29,051 bases of DNA from Merdiplasma sp905207905. GTDB taxonomy: Bacteria; Bacillota; Clostridia; Lachnospirales; Lachnospiraceae. The stretch's first letter is position 1. Each line of letters begins with the position of its first letter. The stretch is from the NCBI GenBank assembly GCA_902475025.1, contig CABRXX010000032.1, positions 1 to 29,051 on the forward strand. Reading direction: 5' to 3'. The position numbers were made by a program, and so were the translations under genes. Positions 8,117-16,600 of the stretch are shown here, one piece after another. Below the pieces are notes generated by a model, which saw only the letters and a program-made list of their open reading frames with translations, was not told the DNA's origin and did no database searches.

Positions 8117-9112
8117 ATGGGATTTATTGACATTATCAAAGCAAAAGCAAAAGCTGATAAAAAGACAATCGTTTTGCCGGAGAGCGAGGACAGAAGAACC
8201 TATGAGGCTGCTGCCCAGATTTTAAAGGAAGGTCTGGCAGATATTATCATCGTAGGTACAGAAGAGGCAGTGAAGAAGGGCGGAGAGGGCCTGGATCTTG
8301 CCGGCGTGAAGGTGGTAGATCCTGCTACCTCTGACAGAACTGCAGCGTATATTGACAAGCTGGTAGAGTTAAGACAGAAAAAGGGCATGACTCCGGAGCA
8401 GGCAAAGGAGATCCTGCTGAATCAGTATCTGTACTACGGCGTTATGATGGTGAAGATGGGAGATGCAGACGGTATGGTATCCGGTGCCTGTCATTCTACC
8501 GCAGACACCTTAAGACCCTGCCTGCAGATCTTAAAGACCAAACCGGGAACCAAACTGGTATCTGCTTTCTTCCTGATGGAAGTGCCCAACTGCGAGTTCG
8601 GCGAGAACGGAACCTTTGTATTTGCTGACTGCGGTCTGAATCAGAATCCTACTTCCGAAGAGCTGGCAGCTATTGCAGCTTCCTCCGCAGAGTCCTTCAA
8701 GGCACTGGTAGGAGCAGAACCTAAGGTGGCGTTCCTTTCCCACTCCACCATGGGCAGTGCAAAGCATGCGGACATTGATAAGGTAACAGCAGCTGTGAAG
8801 ATCGCAAAGGAAGAGAATCCGGATATGCTTATTGACGGTGAGATGCAGCTGGATGCAGCTATCGTTCCTTCTGTGGGCGCTTCCAAGGCTCCGGGCAGCA
8901 AGGTGGCCGGACATGCCAATGTATTGGTATTCCCGGATCTGGATGCAGGAAACATCGGATATAAGCTGGTTCAGAGACTGGCAAAGGCGGAAGCATACGG
9001 TCCGGTTACTCAGGGTATCGCCGCTCCGGTGAATGATCTGTCCAGAGGATGCTCTTCTGAGGATATCGTAGGAGTGGTTGCTATTACCGCTGTACAGTGC
9101 CAGGGCAAATAA
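8117..9112 (+). CDS. pta: Phosphate acetyltransferase
   Basis: The 331-residue protein corresponds to the catalytic PTA domain alone, as in Firmicutes, without the N-terminal DRTGG/CobQ-like extension of the enterobacterial enzyme. Recognisable stretches are IVLPESEDRRTYEAA (residues 18-32), GMVSGACHSTADTLRP (about 119-134), FLSHSTMGSAKH (about 205-216) and the C-terminal PVNDLSRGCSSEDIV. It converts acetyl-CoA and phosphate to acetyl phosphate in the cytoplasm. AAAGGAG lies ahead of the ATG. It forms an operon with ackA, giving the acetate-producing, ATP-yielding branch of fermentation. Confidence 0.96.
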   Translation: MGFIDIIKAKAKADKKTIVLPESEDRRTYEAAAQILKEGLADIIIVGTEEAVKKGGEGLDLAGVKVVDPATSDRTAAYIDKLVELRQKKGMTPEQAKEILLNQYLYYGVMMVKMGDADGMVSGACHSTADTLRPCLQILKTKPGTKLVSAFFLMEVPNCEFGENGTFVFADCGLNQNPTSEELAAIAASSAESFKALVGAEPKVAFLSHSTMGSAKHADIDKVTAAVKIAKEENPDMLIDGEMQLDAAIVPSVGASKAPGSKVAGHANVLVFPDLDAGNIGYKLVQRLAKAEAYGPVTQGIAAPVNDLSRGCSSEDIVGVVAITAVQCQGK

Positions 9113-9135
9113 TCCAGGTACATAGCAGAAGCAAA

Positions 9136-9248
9136 TCTCCCATAGCAAGCTGATGGGAGACCAAGCTGGCAGCGCGGCAAGCTGCGGGGGATTTGAACCT
9201 TGCGGCATTCGCCAAATAGCCGCACAAGCGCGGCTGTCTGGCTCATTG
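9136..9248. repeat. GC-rich structured segment between pta and ackA
   Basis: The 207-bp gap holds several stems: TCTCCCAT/ATGGGAGA (9136-9143 with 9153-9160), GCAGC/GCTGC (9169-9173 with 9181-9185), and two alternatives that share one arm, TGCGGC/GCCGCA (9201-9206 with 9219-9224) or AGCCGC/GCGGCT (9218-9223 with 9230-9235). The tract is more GC-rich than its neighbours and encodes no protein. It may be a dispersed palindromic repeat or an intra-operon RNA affecting the pta/ackA ratio. Confidence 0.5.
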
Positions 9249-9319
9249 CCCGCGGAAACAGAAGTCTGGATGAAGGAAGTAAGAAATTATAAGGGAACTG
9301 ATATTAGGAGGAAAATGAA

Positions 9320-10513
9320 ATGAATGTATTAGTAATCAACTGCGGAAGCTCTTCACTGAAGTTCCAGCTGATTAACTCTGATACCGAGGCAGTGGCTGCA
9401 AAGGGTCTTTGCGACCGTATCGGTATTGACGGAAGACTGGTTTACCAGCCTGCAGGCGGTGAGAAGGAAATTACAGAAGCCGCTATGCCCACCCACACAG
9501 AAGCAATCCGTATGGTGCTGGATGCACTGGTAAATCCCGCTACTGGAGTGTTAAAGAGCCTGGATGAAGTGGAAGCCATCGGACACCGGGTACTTCACGG
9601 CGGCTCCAAGATCACAGAATCACGGGTAATTGATGAGGAAGTGATCTCCGTAATTGATGAGTGCTGCGACCTTGGACCTCTGCACAACCCGGCAAACCTG
9701 ATGGGTATCCGTGCCTGCATGGAACTGATGCCTGGCAAGCCCAACGTGGCGGTATTTGATACTGCATTCCATCAGACTATGCCTGCAAAGGCTTATCGTT
9801 ATGCGATTCCTACCAAATACTATGAGAAGTATGCGGTTCGGAAATATGGTTTCCATGGAACTTCTCACAGCTTTGTGTCCGGCGAGACCATCAAATATCT
9901 GGGACTGGACAAAAACAATTCAAAGGTAATTGTATGCCATCTGGGCAATGGATCTTCCATCAGTGCAGTGGTGAATGGAAAATGTGTGGACACCTCCATG
10001 GGACTTACCCCGTTGGAAGGACTTCTCATGGGAACCCGTTCCGGAGATCTGGATCCCGCTGTTCTGGAGTTTGTGTGCAAGAAAGAGAATATCGATGTAT
10101 CTGAGATGCTGCGGATCTTGAATAAGGAGTCCGGCGTTTATGCGCTGTCCAACGGCCTTTCCAGCGATTTCCGCGATTTGGAAGATGCAGCAGATCAGGG
10201 CAATGAGGCAGCTGCTCTGGCTCTTGAGGCTTTCGCTTACCGTGTGGCAAAATACGTAGGTTCCTACGTGGCAGCTATGAACGGCGTGGATGCGATTACC
10301 TTCACTGGCGGTATTGGTGAGAATGCCGGTTTAGTTCGTGAGATGGTTCTGAGATATCTGGGATACTTGGGAATCACTATGGATGAGGAGCAGAACAAGA
10401 AACGGGGAGAGAACTTCATTCTTTCCACACCGGATTCCAAGGTAAAGGTTGCTGTGATCCCCACCAATGAGGAGCTGGCAATCTGCCGTGAGACGGTAGC
10501 TCTGGTAAAATAA
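9320..10513 (+). CDS. ackA: Acetate kinase
   Basis: The 397-residue protein has standard acetate kinase length and motifs: the N-terminal phosphate-binding VINCGSSSLKF (residues 5-15), the substrate-site GHRVLHGG (about 88-95), KYGFHGTSH (about 175-183), HLGNGSS (about 207-213) and FTGGIGENA near residue 330. It transfers the phosphate of acetyl phosphate to ADP, giving acetate and ATP. A strong AGGAGGA site lies ten bases before the ATG. It is downstream of pta in the same orientation with no promoter recognised in the gap, so probably cotranscribed, with independent translation. Confidence 0.97.
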   Translation: MNVLVINCGSSSLKFQLINSDTEAVAAKGLCDRIGIDGRLVYQPAGGEKEITEAAMPTHTEAIRMVLDALVNPATGVLKSLDEVEAIGHRVLHGGSKITESRVIDEEVISVIDECCDLGPLHNPANLMGIRACMELMPGKPNVAVFDTAFHQTMPAKAYRYAIPTKYYEKYAVRKYGFHGTSHSFVSGETIKYLGLDKNNSKVIVCHLGNGSSISAVVNGKCVDTSMGLTPLEGLLMGTRSGDLDPAVLEFVCKKENIDVSEMLRILNKESGVYALSNGLSSDFRDLEDAADQGNEAAALALEAFAYRVAKYVGSYVAAMNGVDAITFTGGIGENAGLVREMVLRYLGYLGITMDEEQNKKRGENFILSTPDSKVKVAVIPTNEELAICRETVALVK

Positions 10514-10542
10514 TCAGAAAGAACATTATAAGTAACCGTTTA

Positions 10543-10617
10543 GTCCTGTACAAAGTCACAGAAATCGGCGTTTAAACAGGTTTGAAAACGAAAAATTTTG
10601 TGTGCTTTGTACGGGAC
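10543..10617 (+). other. Long stem-loop after ackA without U-run
   Basis: GTCCTGTACAAAG (10543-10555) pairs with CTTTGTACGGGAC (10605-10617) with a single G-U pair, and the loop side continues with a short CACA/TGTG match. The loop is about 50 bases and includes a minor CGTTT/AAACG stem. It is followed by ATTCATTG rather than Ts. It likely marks the ackA transcript end or stabilises it. Confidence 0.5.
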
Positions 10618-10639
10618 ATTCATTGTCAACAAATTGTGC

Positions 10640-10668
10640 TTGACAAATGGAAAGAATATGCTTATAAT
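10640..10668 (+). promoter_or_regulatory. Perfect consensus sigma-A promoter for yceD-rpmF
   Basis: TTGACA (10640-10645), 17-bp spacer, TATAAT (10663-10668), matching consensus at all twelve positions. Transcription would start about 25 nt before the coding region. Confidence 0.9.
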
Positions 10669-10699
10669 TATCAACGTGTGTTAGGAGGAGTGTGCATTG

Positions 10700-11221
10700 A
10701 TGAACCTGACTGAGGTGATCTTGGAGGAAGGGAAGATTATTGAACGACAGGAAACGATTGAGCTGGAGAGCTTTGATTTTCCTTTCGGCAGCTTTCCCAT
10801 TATCCGGAAATCTCCCTTGTCCCTCACTGTGGAGAACAAAGGGAACAAGGTATTAGGACTGAAGGGGCATATTGATCTTACAGTGAATATTCCCTGTGCA
10901 CGTTGCCTGGAGGAAGTGGCTACATCCCTTTCTGTTGATTTTGAGAAGGAAGCGGATATGAAGCAGTCCGAGGAGGATCGTCTTAACGCATTGGATGAAA
11001 GCGATTTTTTGAATGGATATAACCTGGATGTGGATAAGCTTGTCTATGGTGAGACACTGCTGAACTGGCCGTCACGGGTACTTTGCAGCGAAGACTGCAA
11101 GGGGCTGTGCAAGGTCTGTGGTCAGAATTTGAACCAGGGGACTTGCAACTGTGACAGCACAGATTTGGATCCAAGAATGGCTAAAATCCGTGATATCTTT
11201 AGCAATTTTAAGGAGGTGTAA
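10700..11221 (+). CDS. yceD: YceD/DUF177 family protein, probable 23S rRNA accumulation factor
   Basis: The 173-residue protein matches the YceD (DUF177) family in size and layout: an N-terminal beta-rich part, then CARCLEEV (about residues 72-79), and a C-terminal cysteine cluster CSEDCKGLC-KVCG-CNC that looks like a metal-binding knuckle. YceD homologues sit upstream of rpmF in many bacteria and are linked to large-subunit rRNA accumulation. The ATG at 10700 is chosen; a TTG codon directly before it is a possible alternative given AGGAGG at 10683-10688. The stop is three bases before rpmF and carries its ribosome site, so the two genes are coupled. Confidence 0.87.
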   Translation: MNLTEVILEEGKIIERQETIELESFDFPFGSFPIIRKSPLSLTVENKGNKVLGLKGHIDLTVNIPCARCLEEVATSLSVDFEKEADMKQSEEDRLNALDESDFLNGYNLDVDKLVYGETLLNWPSRVLCSEDCKGLCKVCGQNLNQGTCNCDSTDLDPRMAKIRDIFSNFKEV

Positions 11222-11224
11222 ACC

Positions 11225-11407
11225 ATGTCAATCTGTCCTAAGAACAAACATTCCAAAGCAAGAAGAGACAGTAAGAGAGCAAACTGGAAAATGACTGCTC
11301 CTGCTCTGGTAAAATGCAGTAAGTGCGGCGCTTTAATGATGCCTCACAGAGTATGCAAGGCTTGCGGAAGTTATAACAAAAAAGAGATCATCGCTGTAGG
11401 CGAATAA
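11225..11407 (+). CDS. rpmF: 50S ribosomal protein L32
   Basis: The 60-residue basic protein starts MSICPKNKHSKARRDSKRAN, typical of L32, and carries four cysteines (31, 34, 44, 47) in two CxxC pairs, the zinc-binding form. AAGGAGGTG overlaps the yceD stop. A strong terminator follows, so yceD-rpmF is a bicistronic unit. L32 is a small component of the large ribosomal subunit. Confidence 0.97.
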   Translation: MSICPKNKHSKARRDSKRANWKMTAPALVKCSKCGALMMPHRVCKACGSYNKKEIIAVGE

Positions 11408-11421
11408 TGACAGCACAGGAT

Positions 11422-11458
11422 GAGGGGGTCAAACATTTTTTGTTTGCCCCTCTTTTTT
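11422..11458 (+). terminator. Intrinsic terminator after rpmF
   Basis: GAGGGG-GT-CAAAC pairs with GTTTGCCCCTC (11 bp with a two-base bulge) around a T-rich loop and is followed by TTTTTT at 11453-11458. Confidence 0.93.
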
Positions 11459-11461
11459 GTA

Positions 11462-11490
11462 TTGATTTTTAGAATGATGTTTAGTATAGT
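11462..11490 (+). promoter_or_regulatory. Candidate sigma-A promoter for plsX
   Basis: TTGATT (11462-11467), 17-bp spacer, TATAGT (11485-11490), located directly after the rpmF terminator and before the plsX ribosome site. It would separate plsX expression from yceD-rpmF. Confidence 0.65.
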
Positions 11491-11518
11491 AATCTATAGA
11501 TGTTGAGGAGGTAAGAAG

Positions 11519-12535
11519 ATGAACGAAAAGGTCAGAGTGGCTGTGGATGCCATGGGAGGAGACCATGCTCCATCCCAGATTATCAAAGGCGCTGTGGATG
11601 CAGTGAATGAAAGAAAGGATGTCCATGTGATCTTGGTGGGCGTTTCGGAGGTGATTGAACGGGAGCTGAAGCAGTATCAGTACCCAGCCGATCAGATCGA
11701 GATCGTTCATGCTTCAGAAGTGATTGAGACGGCGGAGTCTCCGGTGAATGCCATACGGAAAAAGAAAGATTCCTCCATTGTAGTGGGAATGAATCTGGTG
11801 CGCAGCCAGGAAGCGGATGCCTTTGTATCAGCCGGAAGTTCAGGTGCGATTCTGGTGGGCGGCCAGGTACTGGTAGGCCGGATACGCGGAATCGAACGTC
11901 CCCCTCTGGCCCCCCTGATTCCCACCACTAAGGGAGTGACGCTGCTTCTGGACTGCGGGGCAAATGTGGATGCCAGAGCATCCCATCTGGTACAGTTTGC
12001 CAGAATGGGTTCTATCTATATGAGAGATGTGATGGGAATCCAAAAGCCGCGGGTAGGTATTCTCAACATCGGCGCTGAAGAAGAGAAAGGAAACGCGCTG
12101 GTAAAAGAGACGTTTCCGCTGCTGAAAGAGTGTGAGGACATTCATTTTATCGGCAGTGTGGAGGCCAGAGATGTCCCGGAAGGTGTCTGCGACGTGCTGG
12201 TCTGTGAGGCTTTTGCAGGAAATATTGTGCTGAAGCTGTACGAGGGTGTGGCAGCCACCCTGCTCTCAGAGGTAAAACGGGGACTGATGACCAGTCTCCG
12301 CAGCAAGATCGGCGGCCTGCTGATTAAGCCGGCTTTGAAAAAAACTCTGAAGGCTTTCGATGCGACCCAGTATGGAGGGGCTCCTCTGCTGGGACTGAAG
12401 GGACTGGTAGTAAAGACTCACGGAAGTTCCAAAGCATCTGAGGTAAAGAACTCTATTATCCAATGCATCCAGTTTAAGGAGCAGAGGATCAATGAAAAAA
12501 TAAAAGAGAATATAGCTGCAGAAAATGAAAAATAA
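11519..12535 (+). CDS. plsX: Phosphate acyltransferase PlsX
   Basis: The 338-residue protein starts VRVAVDAMGGDHAP (residues 5-18), the PlsX signature, and contains SAGSSGAILVGG (about 104-115) and the later VCEAFAGNIVLKLYEG. PlsX converts acyl-ACP to acyl phosphate, the first committed step of phospholipid synthesis with PlsY/PlsC, at the inner face of the membrane. GAGGAGG lies seven bases before the ATG. The next gene is acpP, the acyl carrier that supplies its substrate, 12 bases away, so they are cotranscribed. Confidence 0.97.
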   Translation: MNEKVRVAVDAMGGDHAPSQIIKGAVDAVNERKDVHVILVGVSEVIERELKQYQYPADQIEIVHASEVIETAESPVNAIRKKKDSSIVVGMNLVRSQEADAFVSAGSSGAILVGGQVLVGRIRGIERPPLAPLIPTTKGVTLLLDCGANVDARASHLVQFARMGSIYMRDVMGIQKPRVGILNIGAEEEKGNALVKETFPLLKECEDIHFIGSVEARDVPEGVCDVLVCEAFAGNIVLKLYEGVAATLLSEVKRGLMTSLRSKIGGLLIKPALKKTLKAFDATQYGGAPLLGLKGLVVKTHGSSKASEVKNSIIQCIQFKEQRINEKIKENIAAENEK

Positions 12536-12547
12536 GGAGAGGACAGT

Positions 12548-12778
12548 ATGGAATTTGAAAAATTACAGCAAATTATTGCGGAGGTCTTAAATGTGGATGT
12601 GGATGAGATTACCATGGAGACCACATTCGTAGATGATCTTGGAGCAGATTCTTTGGATGTATTTCAAATTATCATGGGTATCGAGGAGGAGTTTGATATC
12701 GAGATACCAGCAGAAGAGGCAGAAAAGATAGTTTCCGTTGGAGATGCCGTGGAGCAGATTAAGAATGTCGTTGGCTGA
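12548..12778 (+). CDS. acpP: Acyl carrier protein
   Basis: The 76-residue acidic protein has the phosphopantetheine site GADSLD with the modified serine at residue 35, and the standard four-helix ACP pattern. It carries growing acyl chains for fatty acid synthesis and feeds PlsX. The start has AAGGAGA nearby and is 12 bases after plsX. A hairpin region follows before rnc. In many Firmicutes fabD and fabG lie between plsX and acpP; here they are absent from this spot. Confidence 0.96.
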   Translation: MEFEKLQQIIAEVLNVDVDEITMETTFVDDLGADSLDVFQIIMGIEEEFDIEIPAEEAEKIVSVGDAVEQIKNVVG

Positions 12779-12812
12779 TCGTTGTTTTTAGTTTCTGCGA
12801 AATAGTTCACAG

Positions 12813-12878
12813 GTTCCATTGCAGAGGAGGCAGGGTTCGTTAGAGCACAGCTTTTGTCTGTAATGGAACTGATTTTTT
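12813..12878 (+). terminator. Stem-loop with U-run between acpP and rnc
   Basis: GTTCCATTGCAG (12813-12824) pairs with CTGTAATGGAAC (12858-12869) over 12 bp including one G-U pair, with a 33-base loop; then GA and six Ts (12873-12878). It looks like a partial intrinsic terminator within the plsX-acpP-rnc-smc unit, or an RNase III processing hairpin in front of the RNase III gene. Confidence 0.6.
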
Positions 12879-12901
12879 GTACCAGGAAAAGGAAAAATAT
12901 T

Positions 12902-13606
12902 ATGACAGAGAAAAAAATGGAGGTTTTGCAGCAGCGGATCGGATATCAGTTTAAGAATCCCAGGCTGCTGGTTCAGGCAATGAGCCACAGCTCCTATGCC
13001 AATGAACATCGGCAGGAGAAAGGGAAGGATAATGAGCGCTTGGAGTTTTTAGGCGATGCAGTGCTGGAGGTGGCCAGCAGCGAGTTTTTGTTTCTGGAGT
13101 ATCCCAAGATGCCGGAAGGAGATATGACAAAATTTCGGGCCAGTATTGTGTGTGAGCCAACTCTGGCACTTTGCGCCAGAGAGATTGGACTTCCTCAGTT
13201 CCTTCTGTTAGGAAGAGGGGAGGAGATGACAGGAGGAAGGAATCGTAACTCCATTGTGTCAGATGCCATGGAGGCGCTGATCGGTGCAATTTACCTGGAT
13301 GGTGGTTTTGCTAGTGCAAAAGAGTTCGTGAGAAGATTTGTACTGACGGACGTGGAGCATAAAAAACTCTTTTATGATAGCAAGACGATCCTGCAGGAGA
13401 TTGTTCAGAGGGACTACAAGGAAGAGGAAGTGGTCTATGAACTTGTGGGTGAGGAAGGGCCGGATCATGCAAAGCGCTTTATCGTGGATGTGAAAATCGG
13501 GGATAAGAGCGAAGGTCGGGGAATCGGAAGTACCAAAAAGGCTGCCGAGCAGGAGGCTGCCTACCGGGCCATCATTTCATTGAAAGGGAAGAATGGATGT
13601 ATTTAA
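12902..13606 (+). CDS. rnc: Ribonuclease III
   Basis: The 234-residue protein has the RNase III catalytic domain with NERLEFLGDAVLE (residues 44-56) and the second acidic site SDAMEALIGAIYLDGG (about 120-135), followed by a double-stranded RNA binding domain from about residue 160 ending in GIGSTKKAAEQEAA. It cleaves double-stranded RNA for rRNA and mRNA maturation. The ATG at 12902 is preferred over a TTG further upstream because homologues start with this short N-terminus and AGGAAAAGGA precedes it. Its last ten bases overlap the start of smc. Confidence 0.95.
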   Translation: MTEKKMEVLQQRIGYQFKNPRLLVQAMSHSSYANEHRQEKGKDNERLEFLGDAVLEVASSEFLFLEYPKMPEGDMTKFRASIVCEPTLALCAREIGLPQFLLLGRGEEMTGGRNRNSIVSDAMEALIGAIYLDGGFASAKEFVRRFVLTDVEHKKLFYDSKTILQEIVQRDYKEEEVVYELVGEEGPDHAKRFIVDVKIGDKSEGRGIGSTKKAAEQEAAYRAIISLKGKNGCI

Positions 13607-16600
13607 AGAGCATTGAGGTGCAGGGTTTTAAGTCCTTTGCCAATAAGATCGTGTTCCAGTTTCATAATGGTATTACGGGAATCGTAGGTCCTAACGGCAG
13701 CGGAAAAAGCAATGTGGCGGACGCAGTGCGGTGGGTATTGGGAGAACAGAGAGCCAAACAGCTTAGGGGCGGAAATATGCAGGATATTATTTTCGCGGGA
13801 ACGGAAAACCGGAAGCCTTTGGGATACGCCTATGTGGCGATTACTCTGGATAATTCCGATCATCAGCTTCCAGTGTCTTATGATGAGGTGACGGTGGCCA
13901 GACGGCTGTATCGCTCTGGGGAGAGCGAATATCTTTTGAACGGATCGCAGTGCCGGCTGAAAGATGTGAACGAGCTGTTCTACGATACCGGTATTGGCAA
14001 GGAGGGGTACTCCATCATCGGACAGGGCCAGATCGAGAAAATCCTGAATGGAAAGCCGGAGGAGCGCAGAGAGCTGTTTGACGAAGCGGCCGGAATCGTA
14101 AAATACAAGCGCCGGAAGCAGACGGCCCAGAAGAAGCTGGAGGACGAGCAGCAGAGCCTGGTGAGAGTCAATGACATCCTATCGGAATTAACCAGACAGC
14201 TGGGGCCTTTGGAGCGCCAGGCTGAGACTGCAAAGGTCTACTTAAAGAAAAAAGAAGAGCTGAAGGATTTTGAAGTGAATATGTTTCTTCTGGAATTTCA
14301 TACCATGAAGGAGACCCTGGAGCAGGTGGAGGAAAAGATCCGCCTGTCAACGGAGGAACTTCAGGATACCAGAAGCGCGTATGAGAAAGCCAGAAAAGAG
14401 TATGAAACTCTGGAACTGGAGTTGGAAGAGCTGGACGCAGAGCTTGCAGGACAGCAGGAGAAGATCAGTCAGGATCGGCTTCACAAGCAGCAGCTGGAAA
14501 ATCAAATTGCCATTTTAAAGGAGCAGATCAATGCAGCCAGACTCAGTGAGGAGCACTTTGGCAGCCGCATGAGCGCTCTGGAGAGGGAGATTGGAGAGAG
14601 GGAGAGGGAAAAGGAGCAGGCCCAGGAGAAGCAGAGAGCTCTTTTTCTTCGCATGGAGGAAGCGCGCAGGAAAAACCACAGCGCAGAGGAGGAGTACCGT
14701 AACATCCAGCAGGAGCTGGATTCCTGCAATGGAAAGTTGGAAGCCGGGAAAAACGAGATGATCCAGCTGATCAACACCAGAGGTTCTATCCAGGCCAGAC
14801 AGCAGCGGTTTACTACCATGCGGGAGCAGATTGACATTCGCAGGGCTCAGTTAAACCAGCAGGTGCTGCGGCTGAAGAGCGAGGAAATTGATCAGAATCA
14901 AATACTGGAAGGGCTTCGGGAAGATTACGATCAGGTGACAGCAAAAATCCAGTCCTTAACCCAGGCCAGCAATGAAGCCAGCGAGAAGTTGGAGGCCATT
15001 CAGCATCAGCTGACGAAAGAAAATCAGCTGGTAGAGACCCGACAGATGGAATATCATAGAGAGGCTTCCCGGCTGGAGTCTCTGAAAAATATTACAGAGC
15101 GGTATGACGGTTACGGCAACAGCATCCGCCGGGTGATGGAACGTAAAGATCAGGAAAAGGGTATCCTGGGAGTTGTGGCAGATTTGATTAAGACGGATAA
15201 ACAGTATGAGACTGCTGTGGAGACGGCTCTTGGGGGAGCGATTCAGAACATTGTCACTGAGGACGAGGATACGGCAAAGCGAATGATCGAGTATTTAAAG
15301 CGGAATCGATTTGGCCGGGCAACGTTTCTGCCCCTTACGGCTATGAAGGGGAAAGGAGGATTCCAGCAGGAGGCGGCGCTGAGGGAAAAGGGGGTCATCG
15401 GACTGGCCAGTACCTTGGTGCGGGCGGAGCAAAGGTACGCTTCCCTGGTGGAAAATCTGTTGGGACGGACGATTGTTGCCCAGACCATCGACCATGCTGT
15501 AGCGCTTGCCAGAAAGTATCGTTATTCTCTTCGCATCGTAACCCTGGAAGGCGAGTCTTTAAGTCCAGGCGGTTCCATGACTGGAGGCGCTTTCAAAAAC
15601 AGCAGTAATCTGTTGGGACGCCGCAGGGAGATCGAGGAGCTTGAGAATCAGGTAAGGAAAAAGAAGCAGGATCTGGAAGGGCTGCAAAAGTCCATAGATG
15701 TCTGCAGGGTAGAGCGAAACCGGTTAAGAGATGTGATCGTGGAACTGCGGGATCAGTTACAGGAGAAGTATCTGGAACAGAATACGGCATCCATGAAATT
15801 AAAAGAGATGGAAAGCCGCCTCCATGAGACTCTGGACGGCTACCGTCAGATGAAAAAAGAGGGAGAAGAGATCGAGCAGCAGGTAAGAGAGATCAATACC
15901 GGAAGCGGCACCATCTCTCAGGAGCTTTCGGATTCCCTGGCAAAAGAGCGGGAGCTGGAAGCACAGAATCAGAGGCTTTTGGAAGAGCTGGAGCAGATCA
16001 AGTCCAGGGAACAGGAAGCGGGCCGCAGTCAGGAGCAGGCGCACCTGGAACTGGCAGCTTTAGAGCAGGAGGAGTCTTTTATGGCTCAGAATCTGGAGCG
16101 CATCTGCAGTGAGGCAGAGGGATTTGCCAAAGAAAAGGAGAAGCTGACAGCAGGTATGGGAGATGCTGCAGGCCAGATTCAAGAGAAAACTATCCAGATT
16201 GCAGAGATTGAAAAGACCATCCAGGCGGCCGCAGCGGCGGAGGAAGAATCAAAAGCAGCTTTGGAGCAGTTAAACGCAAAAAAGGAAGAGAAAAACAAGA
16301 CCCAGAAATCGTTTTTCCAGCGAAGAGAAGAACTGTCAGAGCGCAGCGCTCTGCTGGATAAGGAATGTTTCCGGTTAAACAGCCAGAAGGAGAAGCTGGA
16401 GGAGAATAAGGACGCCAGAATCTCCTATATGTGGGATGAATATGAGCTGACCTACAGCTCGGCGCTGGAGCTGAAGCGAGAGGATCTGGGAAGTCCGGCG
16501 CAGATTAAGAAGAATATTGGCTCTTTAAAGAGTGAGATCCGGGGGCTGGGCAATGTAAACGTAAACGCCATTGAAGATTTCAAAGAGCTGTCAGAGCGCC

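Noticed and set aside
9186..9199. Minus-strand GGTTCAAATCCCCC resembling a tRNA T-loop
   Set aside because: The flanking arms do not pair as a T-stem, and no anticodon or acceptor stems are present, so it is not a tRNA.
8531..9208. 225-codon ORF on the minus strand opposite pta
   Set aside because: It is antisense to the clearly coding pta, has no ribosome site, and its composition follows the complementary codon pattern.
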